A stretch of 64,000 nucleotides of DNA from Lepus europaeus (taxonomy: Eukaryota > Chordata > Mammalia > Lagomorpha > Leporidae): NCBI RefSeq assembly GCF_033115175.1, contig NC_084840.1:77639179-77703178 (forward strand). Reading direction: 5' to 3'. A program made the position numbers and the translations under genes. Numbering within the stretch: the first letter of the stretch is position 1; each line of letters starts with the position of its first letter. Under the pieces are notes generated by a model. The model searched no databases and was not told the DNA's origin. It saw only the letters and a list, made by a program, of their open reading frames with translations. Shown here one piece after another: positions 11,501 through 20,747 of this stretch.

Positions 11501-13366
11501 CAGTTGGGGAGTGAATCATTGGATGGAAGACCTCTCTCCCTCTGCCTCTCCTCTCTCGGTGTAAAATCCTTCAAAAAGTTTTGAGTTTATTGTTAATAGA
11601 AATAGTGTTTATTACTATGCAGTAAATTTATGAAACAGATTGAATGAACACAAACTTATTTTTAAAATGTTAGTTACAAAAGTACCAGCCAGAACCAAGT
11701 ATTATCATAGAATTGATATTTTGTTCATTATGTGCTTTTCAAAAGCCCGGTTTATAAGTTGTGGTTTTTAACACTATATTTCATTTTAAATCATATACTT
11801 CCAAATTTAGAAAGCATTTGTTTGCCCTTTTTTCCAGAAACTTTATGTTTTCCTGTTTCAAGACATTTTGGTTTTGACTCGGCCTGTTACACGAAATGAG
11901 CGCCACTCTTACCAGGTGTACCGGCAGCCAATCCCAGTCCAGGAGCTGGTCCTAGAAGACCTGCAGGATGGGGATGTACGCATGGGAGGGTCCTTTCGAG
12001 GAGCTTTTGGCAACTCAGATAAAGGTAAAATCTGAGCTTTAAAATAGTTTAACAAAACATAAATTCAGAATCTAAATGAATTTAGTTTTTTTTTATATAT
12101 ATATTTATTTACTTTATTTGAAAGGAAGATAGAGATCTTCTATCTGCTGATTCACTCCCCAAATGCCCACAATAGCTGATGCTGGGCCAGACCAAAGCCA
12201 AAGGCCTAGGACTCAAACTAGGTCTTCCATGTAGGTGGCAAGGACCCAAGTGTACTTGAGCTGTCATCTGCTGCCTCCTGGGGTGCACATTAGCAGGGAG
12301 CAAGAATCATAAGCGGAGCTGGGATTTAAGCTCAGGCACTCTGATACAGGTTGTAGGTGTCCCAAGTGGCATTCTTAACCACGGTGTCACACACCTGCCT
12401 CTGAATTTAGTTTTAATCTTTAAGAATTCTAGAAATGGAGTAGGTTCATGGTCCTATAATTGTTAACAGTAAGTTGCCAGGTTTTGAGGCTCTGACACCA
12501 TCAGGTATATTTAATTTAATATTTCTACATAATTGATAATGCCACATAAATACCAGCACCCATGTTAAGATTGTGTAACCAGGGGCAGGCATTTGACCAA
12601 GCAGTTAACCCGCTAGTTGGCACACCCTTGTTCTACCTCAGTGCCTGAGGTTGACTCCCAGCTCTGGCTCCTAACTCTAGCTTCCTGCTATGTAGACACT
12701 GGGAAACAGTGTCTTGAGTTCCTGCCGGCTTTGTGGGAGACTTGGATTGAGTTCCTAGCTCCTGGCTCTGGTCCTTCCTCAGCGATTGTGGACGTCTGGG
12801 GAATAAGCCAGTAGGTAAGAGCTCTGTCTCCTCTATGTCTCTTTTTCTCTCACTGTCTCTCAATTAAATAAAAAATCTGAAAAATGTTTTTAAAGATTCT
12901 AAAAGTTTCAGAGACTTTTTACAGTCTGATTTCCCTTTTTTCAACTTTTATTTCTCCAGCTAAAAATATCTTTAGAGTTCGCTTCCAAGACCCTTCTCCA
13001 GGCCAGTCTCACACTCTACAAGCCAACGATGTGTTTCATAAGCAGCAGTGGTTCAATTGTATTCGAAGCGCCATTGCCCCCTTCCAGCAGGCCACAAGTC
13101 CACCAGAGCTTCAGGGTTTGCCAGAGCTTCACGAAGAGTGTGAAGAGAACAACCCCTGTACTGGGAACCTCCAAGCTCAGAGAAGGGCATCTACAGCTTC
13201 CAGTGTTATTCAGGTAGAAGTTGATGAAAACACTGCAGAATGTGGTTCCACTGTACAGACAGCAGAAGACACCAAGAGTGTAAAGGCACACCGAACACAG
13301 TCTGGCTTCCGAAGAGCAAGGGACAAAGCCCAGTTAAGTGGCAAGCGGAAAGAGACTTTGGTGTAA
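2433..13366 (+). CDS. NET1: NET1, short isoform NET1A (RhoA guanine nucleotide exchange factor), ten coding exons
   Basis: Joined coding exons 2433-2525, 7475-7582, 7974-8141, 8520-8582, 9253-9349, 9482-9558, 10274-10531, 10981-11151, 11838-12024 and 12960-13366 give 1629 nt, that is 542 residues plus a TAA stop, the length I recall for human NET1A. All nine introns begin GT and end AG. The protein has a basic, serine-rich N-terminus (KRVRPLARVTSLANL, about residues 35-49), a Dbl-homology domain at about 120-302, a PH domain at about 332-447, and a C-terminal ETLV that fits a class I PDZ ligand. Known of the family: NET1 loads GTP on RhoA/RhoB, and the isoforms differ in nuclear retention. 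The start ATG has A at -3 and G at +4. No frameshift or internal stop was seen. The long isoform would join its upstream exons, outside this window, to the exon at 7475. Confidence 0.97.
2526..7474 (+). other. NET1: NET1 intron after the NET1A first exon
   Basis: AT-rich intron of about 4.9 kb. Apart from a MIR at 6688-6900 I saw no recognisable element or alternative exon. Confidence 0.85.
6688..6900 (-). mobile_element. MIR (mammalian-wide interspersed repeat)
   Basis: Matches the reverse complement of MIR along its length: accaagcactgttctgagct, the region attttgcaaatgagtgggct, and gagcccagtcagtctgattc. Old and diverged, within the first NET1 intron shown here. Confidence 0.8.
7475..7582 (+). 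CDS. NET1: NET1 coding exon 2 (first exon shared with the long isoform)
   Basis: Residues 32-67 (EPSNKRVRPLARV...FGQTIQ), phase 0 on both sides. The acceptor is ttcatAG and the donor GTAAGA. It carries basic residues near the NET1 nuclear-localisation region. Confidence 0.95.
7974..8141 (+). CDS. NET1: NET1 coding exon 3
   Basis: Residues 68-123 (SFTLRGDHRSPASAQ...REIKRQE), phase 0 on both sides. The acceptor has a T8 tract before AAG and the donor is GTATGG. It contains a Ser/Thr-Pro-rich regulatory segment with basic KRRSS, a plausible kinase target by analogy with human NET1. Confidence 0.95.
8520..8582 (+). CDS. NET1: NET1 coding exon 4 (start of DH domain)
   Basis: A 63-nt exon for residues 124-144 (AIYEMSRGEQDLIEDLKLARK), typical of the first DH-domain helix. 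Acceptor tttttAG, donor GTCAGT. A minus-strand CSINE starts only about 50 bp after the donor. Confidence 0.94.
8631..8961 (-). mobile_element. CSINE in NET1 intron 4
   Basis: Poly-T head, gacagtgagagagagagaga motif, body and terminal ggctccggccc identify a minus-oriented CSINE. An imperfect duplication of aagttat flanks it. It sits about 50 bp after the exon 4 donor. Confidence 0.92.
9253..9349 (+). CDS. NET1: NET1 coding exon 5
   Basis: 97 nt encoding AYHDPMLKLSIMSEEELTHI and onward within the DH domain. The exon begins in phase 0 and ends after the first base of a codon. Donor GTTAGA. Confidence 0.94.
9482..9558 (+). CDS. NET1: NET1 coding exon 6
   Basis: 77 nt, completing the split Asp codon and continuing LLARIGEATKPDGTVEQIG to ...HILVKW. 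Ends in phase 0 with donor GTATGT. Confidence 0.94.
9840..9965. repeat. L2-like remnant in NET1 intron 6
   Basis: The order tttattcactcaaggtttga, gagcactgttcaag, cagcctagtgagga resembles the 3' part of L2-family LINEs. Weak, by eye only. Confidence 0.35.
10274..10531 (+). CDS. NET1: NET1 coding exon 7 (core of DH domain)
   Basis: 258 nt, residues 203-288, phase 0 on both sides. It holds the most conserved DH stretch (LWSFLDIPRSRLVKYPLLLK), the helix that contacts the GTPase switch regions in Dbl-family proteins. Donor GTAAGT. Confidence 0.96.
10760..10880 (+). repeat. MIR-like remnant in NET1 intron 7
   Basis: ctagcttagtaactttg followed later by tttcttcgtttgcaaaatga resembles the central MIR core in plus orientation. 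Diverged. Confidence 0.4.
10981..11151 (+). CDS. NET1: NET1 coding exon 8 (end of DH, DH-PH linker)
   Basis: 171 nt, residues 289-345, phase 0 on both sides, from VLIIQGVLSDINLKKGESE to GELKNKNGH. Acceptor ctttAG, donor GTAAGT. Confidence 0.95.
11272..11585 (+). mobile_element. CSINE in NET1 intron 8
   Basis: Begins ggggccggctctgtggcaca, continues with catcccatatgggcgccggt and ends in a CT-rich tail. Plus orientation, with well-preserved head and body. Confidence 0.93.
11838..12024 (+). CDS. NET1: NET1 coding exon 9 (PH domain, first part)
   Basis: 187 nt encoding KLYVFLFQDILVLTRPVTR to GAFGNSDK, the N-terminal beta strands of the PH domain. It begins in phase 0 and ends after the first base of a codon, so skipping it would shift the frame. 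Acceptor ttttccAG, donor GTAAAA. Confidence 0.95.
12090..12401 (-). mobile_element. CSINE in NET1 intron 9 with perfect target-site duplication
   Basis: Minus-oriented CSINE (tttatttgaaaggaagatag to acacctgcctc) flanked by a perfect 13-bp duplication tgaatttagtttt at 12077-12089 and 12402-12414. Confidence 0.93.
12581..12885 (+). mobile_element. CSINE in NET1 intron 9, plus orientation
   Basis: Begins aggggcaggcatttgaccaa and ends in a CT-rich tail followed by caattaaataaaaaatc. An older CSINE subtype, ending about 75 bp upstream of the last-exon acceptor. Confidence 0.9.
12960..13366 (+). CDS. NET1: NET1 last coding exon (PH domain end and C-terminal tail)
   Basis: 407 nt of coding sequence, from AKNIFRVRFQDPSPGQS to the final KRKETLV and TAA. 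It contains the PH C-terminal helix (KQQWFNCIRSAIAPF) and a low-complexity tail ending in the PDZ ligand ETLV. The exon continues into the 3' UTR. Confidence 0.95.
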
Positions 13367-14135
13367 AGGAAGCTGTGTGTATTATGTATTAACTGGTGGA
13401 CAGACTGTTTATTTATAAATGTGTACAGTTTCATTTTTCTCGTAATGTGAGCATGGAAGCATTGTAGGGTTACTCCATACCAGTTGTAACATTTTCATTG
13501 TTTTGGGCTCTTTTTTTTTTTTTTTTTTTTTTCTAATGGCAGCTAAAGATACATGGATTACTGTTAAATGACAGTTGTTGTTTTTTTTTTTTAAGATTAT
13601 TTTCTTGGATTATTTAGAGCATACAAGCTTACAAGCTTGGTATTTTTAATCAGATGAAATACTCGTGAAATGGGTTTTCTCCCAGTTCTGGATTTCTCAT
13701 GACTTTCCAGTACTAATCAATTGTGACATTCACAATATTCTCAAAAACAGAACTTTACAAGTACTGGAATTCTACCAGTGTTTCTTTTATAAACTTTGTA
13801 TACAAAATTTGAAATTTTTAATATTGGCACCTAAAATCTGTATGGAATATATGTTTGGAAGATTTTAAAATTGATATTGAAACATACTTTCTTCAGAAAA
13901 CAAACCATAAAACTTGATAGGTTTCCATTTTCTCAAACTGGAATGTATTATAAGTTTGTTTTTCACTGCACATTCCTCATTTTTCATTCATTTAACCTGC
14001 CAATTATTTAATTTTTTTAATGTAAAGTAGTTTTTAGTATTTGCTTTTATTTTTTTACTTCAATGCCTTTTCAAATTGGCATGTCTTTAAAAAGTGTTTT
14101 TCTTCCTGATTAAAATGTATGTTTATGTGTGTGTG
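13367..14135 (+). other. NET1: NET1 3' untranslated region (end inferred)
   Basis: Contiguous with the last coding exon. It is AU-rich with a 25-T run at about 13510-13534. The end is placed just after an ATTAAA hexamer at 14109-14114, which is followed by a TG/TA-rich tract (14125-14150), the expected order of a poly(A) site. The exact cleavage site is inferred. Confidence 0.6.
14109..14114 (+). terminator. NET1: Candidate NET1 polyadenylation signal (ATTAAA)
   Basis: ATTAAA lies 743 nt after the stop codon, followed at once by a GT-rich downstream element. I saw no canonical AATAAA between the stop and this point. Confidence 0.5.
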
Positions 14136-15293
14136 TATATATATATATGTATATTTTAATCATATTAACTTTACCAAGTGAAACCAAGCCATACTGTTTT
14201 TGAGCCAATAAGAAAATTGCAATTTTTACAGTGTAGCATTTCATAGTGGTGAAGACACATGAAATGACAATATATTCTAGACTACTGAAAGAAAACCACT
14301 TGAGGATTTTGTTGAAAGTGTTAGTGTTGTCTGAAAAGCAAGAGGGAAGGCAGTCTGGTATAAGTTAAAAATTAAAAAGAGGGGGAAAGAGAGTAGGTTT
14401 GTCTTAAAGTAAAAATGTCTGGTTGTGCCAGAGTATGAAAGGAGATAGGAAAAGTTCAACTTGAGGGAATAGAGTAAGTTGTAGAAGGCTTGAGGGGTCG
14501 TGGACTTTATTTGCCTTGGTTTATAATACCTGCAAATAATGAGTTTGAAAAGAAACAATGAAATGTCTTGAAAATTTGACCACATTATATCAGTTTCAGT
14601 GGATTTATACATAAGATGGAGAAAATATTTGTGAATCTTTTACTGCAAAATGTTTCTGTTAAAATGAAATCATAGCCTTTAAGACAGGTTGGGAGGACTT
14701 TTAAGCCCTATGTCATACAGGTTTATAATTGGAATCAGTTCAAGTCATGTTGACTATCATGTGAAATATATTTGGGCAGTGGAAATGCAAAATCAAAAAA
14801 GACTGTAAATAGATCAATCCAAATGATTTCTCTGTATAAATGAATTATACAATTAAAAAAAAGCACACACATAATCACCCTAAAGGTTTCTTGCCTGGTG
14901 GATATTTTGGGAGTTTCTATGGCTGAAGAGGTAATGGCAGGCCTCAGAAAAGTTAATGAAAAGTACAAATATTAAAGCTTTGAAAATCATTGATGAGTAA
15001 GAGAAAGGTTCAGTTACGTCAGTGTTGTGAATCTTACGAAACAAAGCTTTTAAGAACACAGCATAATCATAAATAACAATTGTATGGAAAACAAATGAAC
15101 AGTTGGCAACTTGCTAGGCCCATAATAAAACTAACAGCAAAACATCCTAATCAATTTGATAAATTTCATATTTTCATCTAGGTGTCTCAGATTCCTAATT
15201 TTGGAAATCCAAGTTCAAAGATGTAGACTACACCAATGATTGATCTTTAACACCAGAAAGACTTAGGAGGACACCTACAAGAGAGAAATACAG

Positions 15294-15404
15294 CTTGACC
15301 CCTGGAACCTAGTTTCCTTGAGAGGAATATCCTAGCAAATGAATCTCCCTGGATCCAGAGGAAGCTTCAAAATTCTGGATCCAGAGGAGTTTTGATTTTT
15401 CTTC
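15294..15404 (+). repeat. Direct repeat, copy 1
   Basis: Shares ggaacctagtttcc, agcaaatgaatctccct and agagttttg-type blocks in the same order with 16507-16614. By eye about 80% identical with one short gap. Family unknown. Confidence 0.75.
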
Positions 15405-16506
15405 ATAGAATATCATTCCTTCCAGAATTACTTTGATCAGCTTAGGAAGTTAGAGAAGCCAGTGGTAGTTCAAATGCTGGTAATGGAATGATGTTTTGTT
15501 TAAAACTGTATCTTCCCTTGGTTTCTTCAAGTGAGAAAATAAGACTCAGAAGCTGAGTAAATGTATGAAATGAATATCCTTCAGCAATTGCATCTGTGTT
15601 TGAGAGCATTCAGTCTTATATTTCAGGAGTTCTAAAACTCATTTGGACATCAGAGTCAACAGTGGTGTTTAAACACACATAGATCATTTTGCTGAATCCA
15701 GACCAGGGTTGAGGAAGAGGAAGATGCTGATCATTTATGTTTGCAAATGTACTCTTCTAGTAATTCTGATAAAGTGAATTCCTTGGATCAGCATTTAGTA
15801 ATCTCTTATCTAGCCAGTATCCTTTATGTAAATGATTTACAGTAAGCCTTAACATGTGTCTTCTATCCTCCCTGTTTGCCTGGTTACCTTCCAAATTGGA
15901 GCTGAAGAGAAATTTTCCAGGGGGTATGCTTACATATTTCCAGGAAAAGGATAGGTAGCGTCAACCCAGAAGTTAAACTCAGGGCTACATTTCAGGATGT
16001 GTACACACAAAGTGGCAAGGAAAACCAAGTCATTGGATTAACTAGCAGTCAGTGAGATGATAACCTCACCAAATCACCCAGGCATCTGTTAAGACACATG
16101 TCAGCTGACCCCACAGGTGTTCAGCCATATGCCAGATGAGTCTACTTTGTGTTTAATGCTTTTTTTTTTTTCCAGTATATAAATGCAGTACAATACTTTT
16201 TTCATTTATTTCAGAAATATAATTGGCTAACTATAATGTTAATAATTAAATTTTATAAGCATCAGAAAATGCCTCATCAAGGCTCACATCTGTGAATCTT
16301 GACTGAGATGTAGAAGGACCTTAAAGTGGGAACTCTTGTATTCCTCAGCGGAAACTCCTGCCTGTCCCTGGAGATGAAACTGGTTGGTATAAGTGTCTCT
16401 TTGGGACATTTAGGAGTTGTAGGGATGCAAAACGGTAGGTATCTCAACCTACAAACTTGGATTTTTTAAGTTGCCTGAGAAGAGCACCTTCAAAAGAGTA
16501 ATACAC

Positions 16507-16614
16507 CTTTATCTATGGAACCTAGTTTCCGTGAAGGGAATGTAGCAAATGAATCTCCCTAGATCTAGAGAAAGCTTCGAAATGCTGGAACCAGAAGAGT
16601 TTTGCTTTCTCTTC
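16507..16614 (+). repeat. Direct repeat, copy 2
   Basis: Second copy, about 1.2 kb downstream of 15294-15404 in the same orientation. Could be flanking terminal repeats of a decayed element or a local duplication. Confidence 0.75.
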
Positions 16615-17577
16615 TGCACATCTGAGCAGTCATCAGAACATCCACAAGACAGGGTATCTCCTGTGAATGATTATTCAATTCCAGTGGTACCTAAACTTAG
16701 AACATGAGGATTTTGAGACTCTTAATGCTGTGGACTTTCTCCCCCAGGAAATGTTTATATGTGCATACATGCCAACACAACTTAGGGGGCTCAGAGATAT
16801 TCCACAGACCTTTCTGTGGATTTTCAAGTTCAGATCTACTCAAGTCTGTCCTGACCAGGATTCTTAGGGAATCTTCTGGAGAACAAGGACTCAGCTTTTT
16901 CCCATAGATTATCAAAGCACCAATATCACACTTGTTTTATAAATAATAGTCAAATGTTATCTTATTCCATACTTCAGGCTAGTCTTCTATGTGTCACACT
17001 TTGTGACACATTTGACTATTCTCTATCTTTGAGGTAATATAAAAATATCAAGTACGCTTTTTGTAAAGTACCTTCAACTTGGTATCACGTAACTATGCTT
17101 CCCTTTTCTAAGCCCTGTGCTCTCCAGAAATGTCAGTGTTCCTCTGATTTCCCAGAAGCTGGGCCACCTGTAAAATGATGAATGTAGATTTCAGGAAAAA
17201 CAAAAAAAACAAGTTCCTTTCCTGAGCATGAAGTTACATTCTGGTAGCCAGATGTACAACCATCTCATGTAAATGGGGCATTGATCTAAAAGGGCTTGAG
17301 ACAGTTAGCATCAGTGAAGATGATAGCTATAAGGGATTAAAACACATCAAATATGTTTTAATCTGTAGCTTTTTGGGAGGGAAGGGATACATCCTTTTTT
17401 TTTTTTCTCAGAAACCTTTTATTTAAGGAATACAAACTTCATGTATTTCATAAGTACAACTGTAGGAACATTGTGATTCTTCCCACCGTATCCACCCTCC
17501 CACCCACACTTCCACTTCTTTCTCCATCTCCTATTCCCATTCTTATTTTTCACTAAGATCTATTTTCAATTAATTTT

Positions 17578-17884
17578 TTTAAGATTTATTTATTTATTTG
17601 AAAGAGTTACAGAGGCAGAGAGAGAGGTCTTCTATCTGCTGATTCACTCCCCAAGTGGCCACAATGGCCAGAGCTGGGCCAATCAATACCAGGAGCCAGG
17701 AGCTTCTTAAGGGTCTCCCACATGGGTGTAGGGGCCCAAAGAGTTGGGCTATCTTCTATTGCTTTCCCAGGCCATAGCAGAGAGCTGAATCAGAAGTGGA
17801 GTATCCAGGTCTTGAACCGGCACCCGTATGGGATGCCAGCATTGCAGACAGCAGCTTTACCTGCTACACCACAGTACTGACCCC
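17578..17884 (-). mobile_element. CSINE nested in LINE-1, with target-site duplication
   Basis: Minus CSINE flanked by ttcaattaatttt at 17565-17577 and 17885-17897, a perfect 13-bp duplication of LINE-1 3' UTR sequence. It therefore inserted after the LINE-1. Confidence 0.93.
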
Positions 17885-17897
17885 TTCAATTAATTTT

Positions 17898-18310
17898 ATA
17901 CACATATAATTAACTCTGTACTAAGTAAAGAGTTCAACAAATAGTATGAAAAAAAAATACTTCCTCAACAATGGAGACAAGGGCTGTTCAAAGTCATTGC
18001 ATCTCAAAGTATCAGCTTCACTTTTATAGATTACCTCTTAGGTGCTCTATTAGTTATCACAGACCAGGGAGAACATATGGATTTGTCCTGTTGGGACTGG
18101 CTAATTTCACTAAGTATGATGTTTTCCAGTTTATCCATTGTGTTGCGAATAACAGGATTTCATTTTTTTAACTGCTGTGTAGAATTCCATGGTGTACATA
18201 TCCCATAACTTCTTTATTCAGTCTTTGGTTGATAGATATTTGGGTTGATTCCATATCTTAGCTGTTGTGAATTGAGCTGCAATAAACATGAGGGTACAGA
18301 TTGTCTTAAT
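17898..18310 (-). pseudogene. LINE-1 ORF2 C-terminal end joined directly to the endonuclease part
   Basis: The minus strand reads TLMFIAAQFTTAKIWNQ and DWIKKLW, the last part of L1 ORF2, immediately after the endonuclease end (…RFLEMN). In intact elements these are separated by the RT domain. 3' UTR-like sequence follows to 17407, split by a CSINE. Confidence 0.8.
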
Positions 18311-19169
18311 TCATTTCCAGAAATCTTGTTTCTCCCTTGATTTCTTCAAAGATCCACTGTTCATTCAGGAACATGTTGTTCAGTCTCCATGTGTTTGCAT
18401 ATGTTCTAGAGATTCTTGAGTTGTTGATTGCCAGCTTCATTCCATTGTGGTGAGAGAAGATAACATAGTTATGATTTTGATTTGTTTGCATTTTCCGAGA
18501 CTTGCTTTATGGCTTAGTATGTGAATGTGATCTTTCCTAGAGAAAGTTCCATACACTGGTGAAAAGAATATATATTCTCCAACTGTAGGATGAAAAGTTC
18601 TATAGATATCTGTTAGGTCCATTTGGTCTGTAGTGTCAGTTAACTCCGTTGTTTTGCTGATTTTCTGTCTGGTTGATCTGTCCATTGCTGAAAGTAGAGT
18701 ATTAAAGTTCCCCGTTACTATTGTACTGGAGTCTACATCTCCCTTTAGATCCCTTAACATTTCTTTTAAATAGCCAGGTACCCTGTAACTTGGTGCATAC
18801 ATGTTTGTAATAGTCACATCTTCTATTGAATTGATGCCATAATCATTACATAGTGCCCTTCATTGTTTCTTAACAGTTTTTGTGTTAAAGTCTATTTTGT
18901 CTATGGCTATACCACCTCTTTTTTGGTTTCTGTTAGCATGGAATATCTTTTTCCATCCTTTCACTTTCAGTCTTCATGTATCTTTGTTGGTGAGATGTGT
19001 TTCTTGCGGGCAGCAAATAGATGAGTTTTAATCCATTCAGCCAATCTGGGCATTTATGTGCAAGGTAACTTGATAAGTAATAACTTTGCCTTGCTGTTTT
19101 TCCATAAGTATTTTTATTGTTTATTGTGGATTTTCTTTGTACTTTTACTGGGAGATTTTCTGCCTTCAC
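18310..19169 (-). pseudogene. LINE-1 ORF2 endonuclease-domain remnant
   Basis: Minus-strand translation shows the apurinic-endonuclease-like domain of L1 ORF2 in order: an ETH-type segment near 19010-18960, NMYAPSY near 18800, a VTGNFNTLLS strand, DRSTRQK, DLTDIYRTFHP and GTFSRKDHIHILSHK, then NTWRLNNMFLNEQW. Frameshifts break it. The reverse transcriptase that should follow is absent. Confidence 0.82.
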
Positions 19170-19627
19170 TTTCTTTCATAGTGATAACTGTGTTTCTGTG
19201 TGTAGCCCATCCTTAAGCATCTTTTGTAAGGCTGGATAAGTGGTGACAAATTATTTCAATTTCTCTTTGTTATGGAAGGTCTTTATTTCACCTTCATCCA
19301 TAAATGAGAGCTTGGCAAGGTATAGCATTCTGAGTTGACGGTTTTTTTCTCTTAAGCCTTGGACTATATCTCGCCATTCTCTCCTAGCCTGAGGGTTTAT
19401 GAGGAGAAGTCAGCTGTGAGTCTAATTAGAGATCCTCTGAAAGAAATCTGGCATTTATCTCATACACATTTTAGAATCTTTCCTTTTTGTTTTACTGTGG
19501 AGAGTTTGACTACAATGTATTGTGGTGAAGATCTTTTCTGGTCATGTCTATTAGCAGTTTTATGTGCTTTCTATCCCTTTCTTCCTCCAAATTAAGGAAG
19601 TTTTCTGTAATAATTTCACTAAAAAGA

Positions 19628-19918
19628 CCTTTTTTATTTATTTATTGACATGTAGAGTTATAGACAGTGAGAGAGAGAGACAGAAAGGTCTTCCTTTTGT
19701 TGGTTCACCCTCCAAATGGCCACTACGGCCGGCACTGCGCTGATCTGAAGCCAGGAGCCAGGTGCTTCCTTCCAAGGACCTGGGCCATACTCCACTGCCC
19801 TCCTGGGCCACAGCAGAGAGCTGGACTGGAAGAGGAGCAACCAGGACTAGAACCGGCACCCATATGGGATGCCAGCACCGCAGGCAGAGTATTAACCAAA
19901 TGAGCCACAGCACCAGCC
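19628..19918 (-). mobile_element. CSINE nested in LINE-1 ORF1
   Basis: Minus CSINE with gacagtgagagagagagaca, flanked by taaaaagacctt and taaaaaggcctt (one mismatch). Confidence 0.93.
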
Positions 19919-20279
19919 TAAAAAGGCCTTCTAATCCAGTCTTTCTTTCTATGCCTTCAGGAACTACTAAGACCCATATATTGGGTTGTTTGATAGTATC
20001 CCATAAATCTCCAACACTGTTTTTTAGTTTCCTAATTTCTTCTTCCTTTTTCAGTCTGACTGTAAAATTTCCAGAGATTTGTCTTCTAAGTTGAATATTC
20101 TTTCTTCAGCATCATTGAGTCTGTTGTTAAAGTTTTCCACCTCATTTTTTATTTGATCTATTGAATTCTTCCTTTCCAATATTTCATTTTGATTTCTCTT
20201 TAATATCTCAATTTCATGGGAAAAATTTTCATTTGTGTCATGTATGGTTTTCTTTAATTCATGAGTTTACTTCTGATTA

Positions 20280-20577
20280 CTTTTTTTTTTTTGACAGATA
20301 GTGAAAGAGTCACAGAGAAAAGTCTTGCTTCTGTTGGTTCACTCACCAAATGGCCGCCACAGCCAGCGCTGCACCTATCCAAAGCCAGGAGCCAGGTGCC
20401 TCTTCCTGGTTTCCCATGCAGGTGCAGGGCCCAAGCACTTAGGCCATCCTTCACTGCCCTCCTGGGCCACAGCAGAGAGCTGGACTGGAAGAGGAGCAGC
20501 TGGGATTAGAACCGGCGCCCATATGGGATGCCAGCGCCACAGGTGGAGGATTAACCAAGTGAGCCAGGTGCTGGCCC
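20280..20577 (-). mobile_element. CSINE nested in LINE-1 ORF1, second copy
   Basis: Minus CSINE with a duplication of tctgattactt on both sides (left ends at its poly-T, right begins at about 20579). Confidence 0.92.
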
Positions 20578-20747
20578 CTCTGATTACTTCTAAGTAATCC
20601 TACAATCAATTTTTTGAATTCTATTTCTGGCATTTCTTCTATCTCTTCATCTTCACCTTCTAGTATTGAAGTATTGTGTTTTCTTGAGGGCATAGTGTTG
20701 TCTTCCTTATTCTTGTTTCTTGAATTGCTGTATTTATTTTTAGGCAT

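Larger units (their letters stand above)
14151..17394. other. Intergenic DNA downstream of NET1
   Basis: AT-rich, no gene recognised. Contains a pair of diverged direct repeats (15294-15404 and 16507-16614). A MER5-like patch is possible at about 15600-15710 but weak. Confidence 0.7.
19200..20747 (-). pseudogene. LINE-1 ORF1 remnant (RNA-binding chaperone), broken
   Basis: Begins MPKNKYSNSRNKNKED at 20747 and continues with an acidic segment (ILEGEDEEIEEMPEIEFKKL). It is then split by CSINEs at 20280-20576 and 19625-19918. Between them the frame reads a coiled-coil-like region (ERKNSIDQIKNEVENFN), and beyond them a C-terminal region resembling the ORF1 nucleic-acid-binding domain (IRLTADFSS-like). 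Stops and frameshifts are present, so no protein is expected. Confidence 0.8.
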
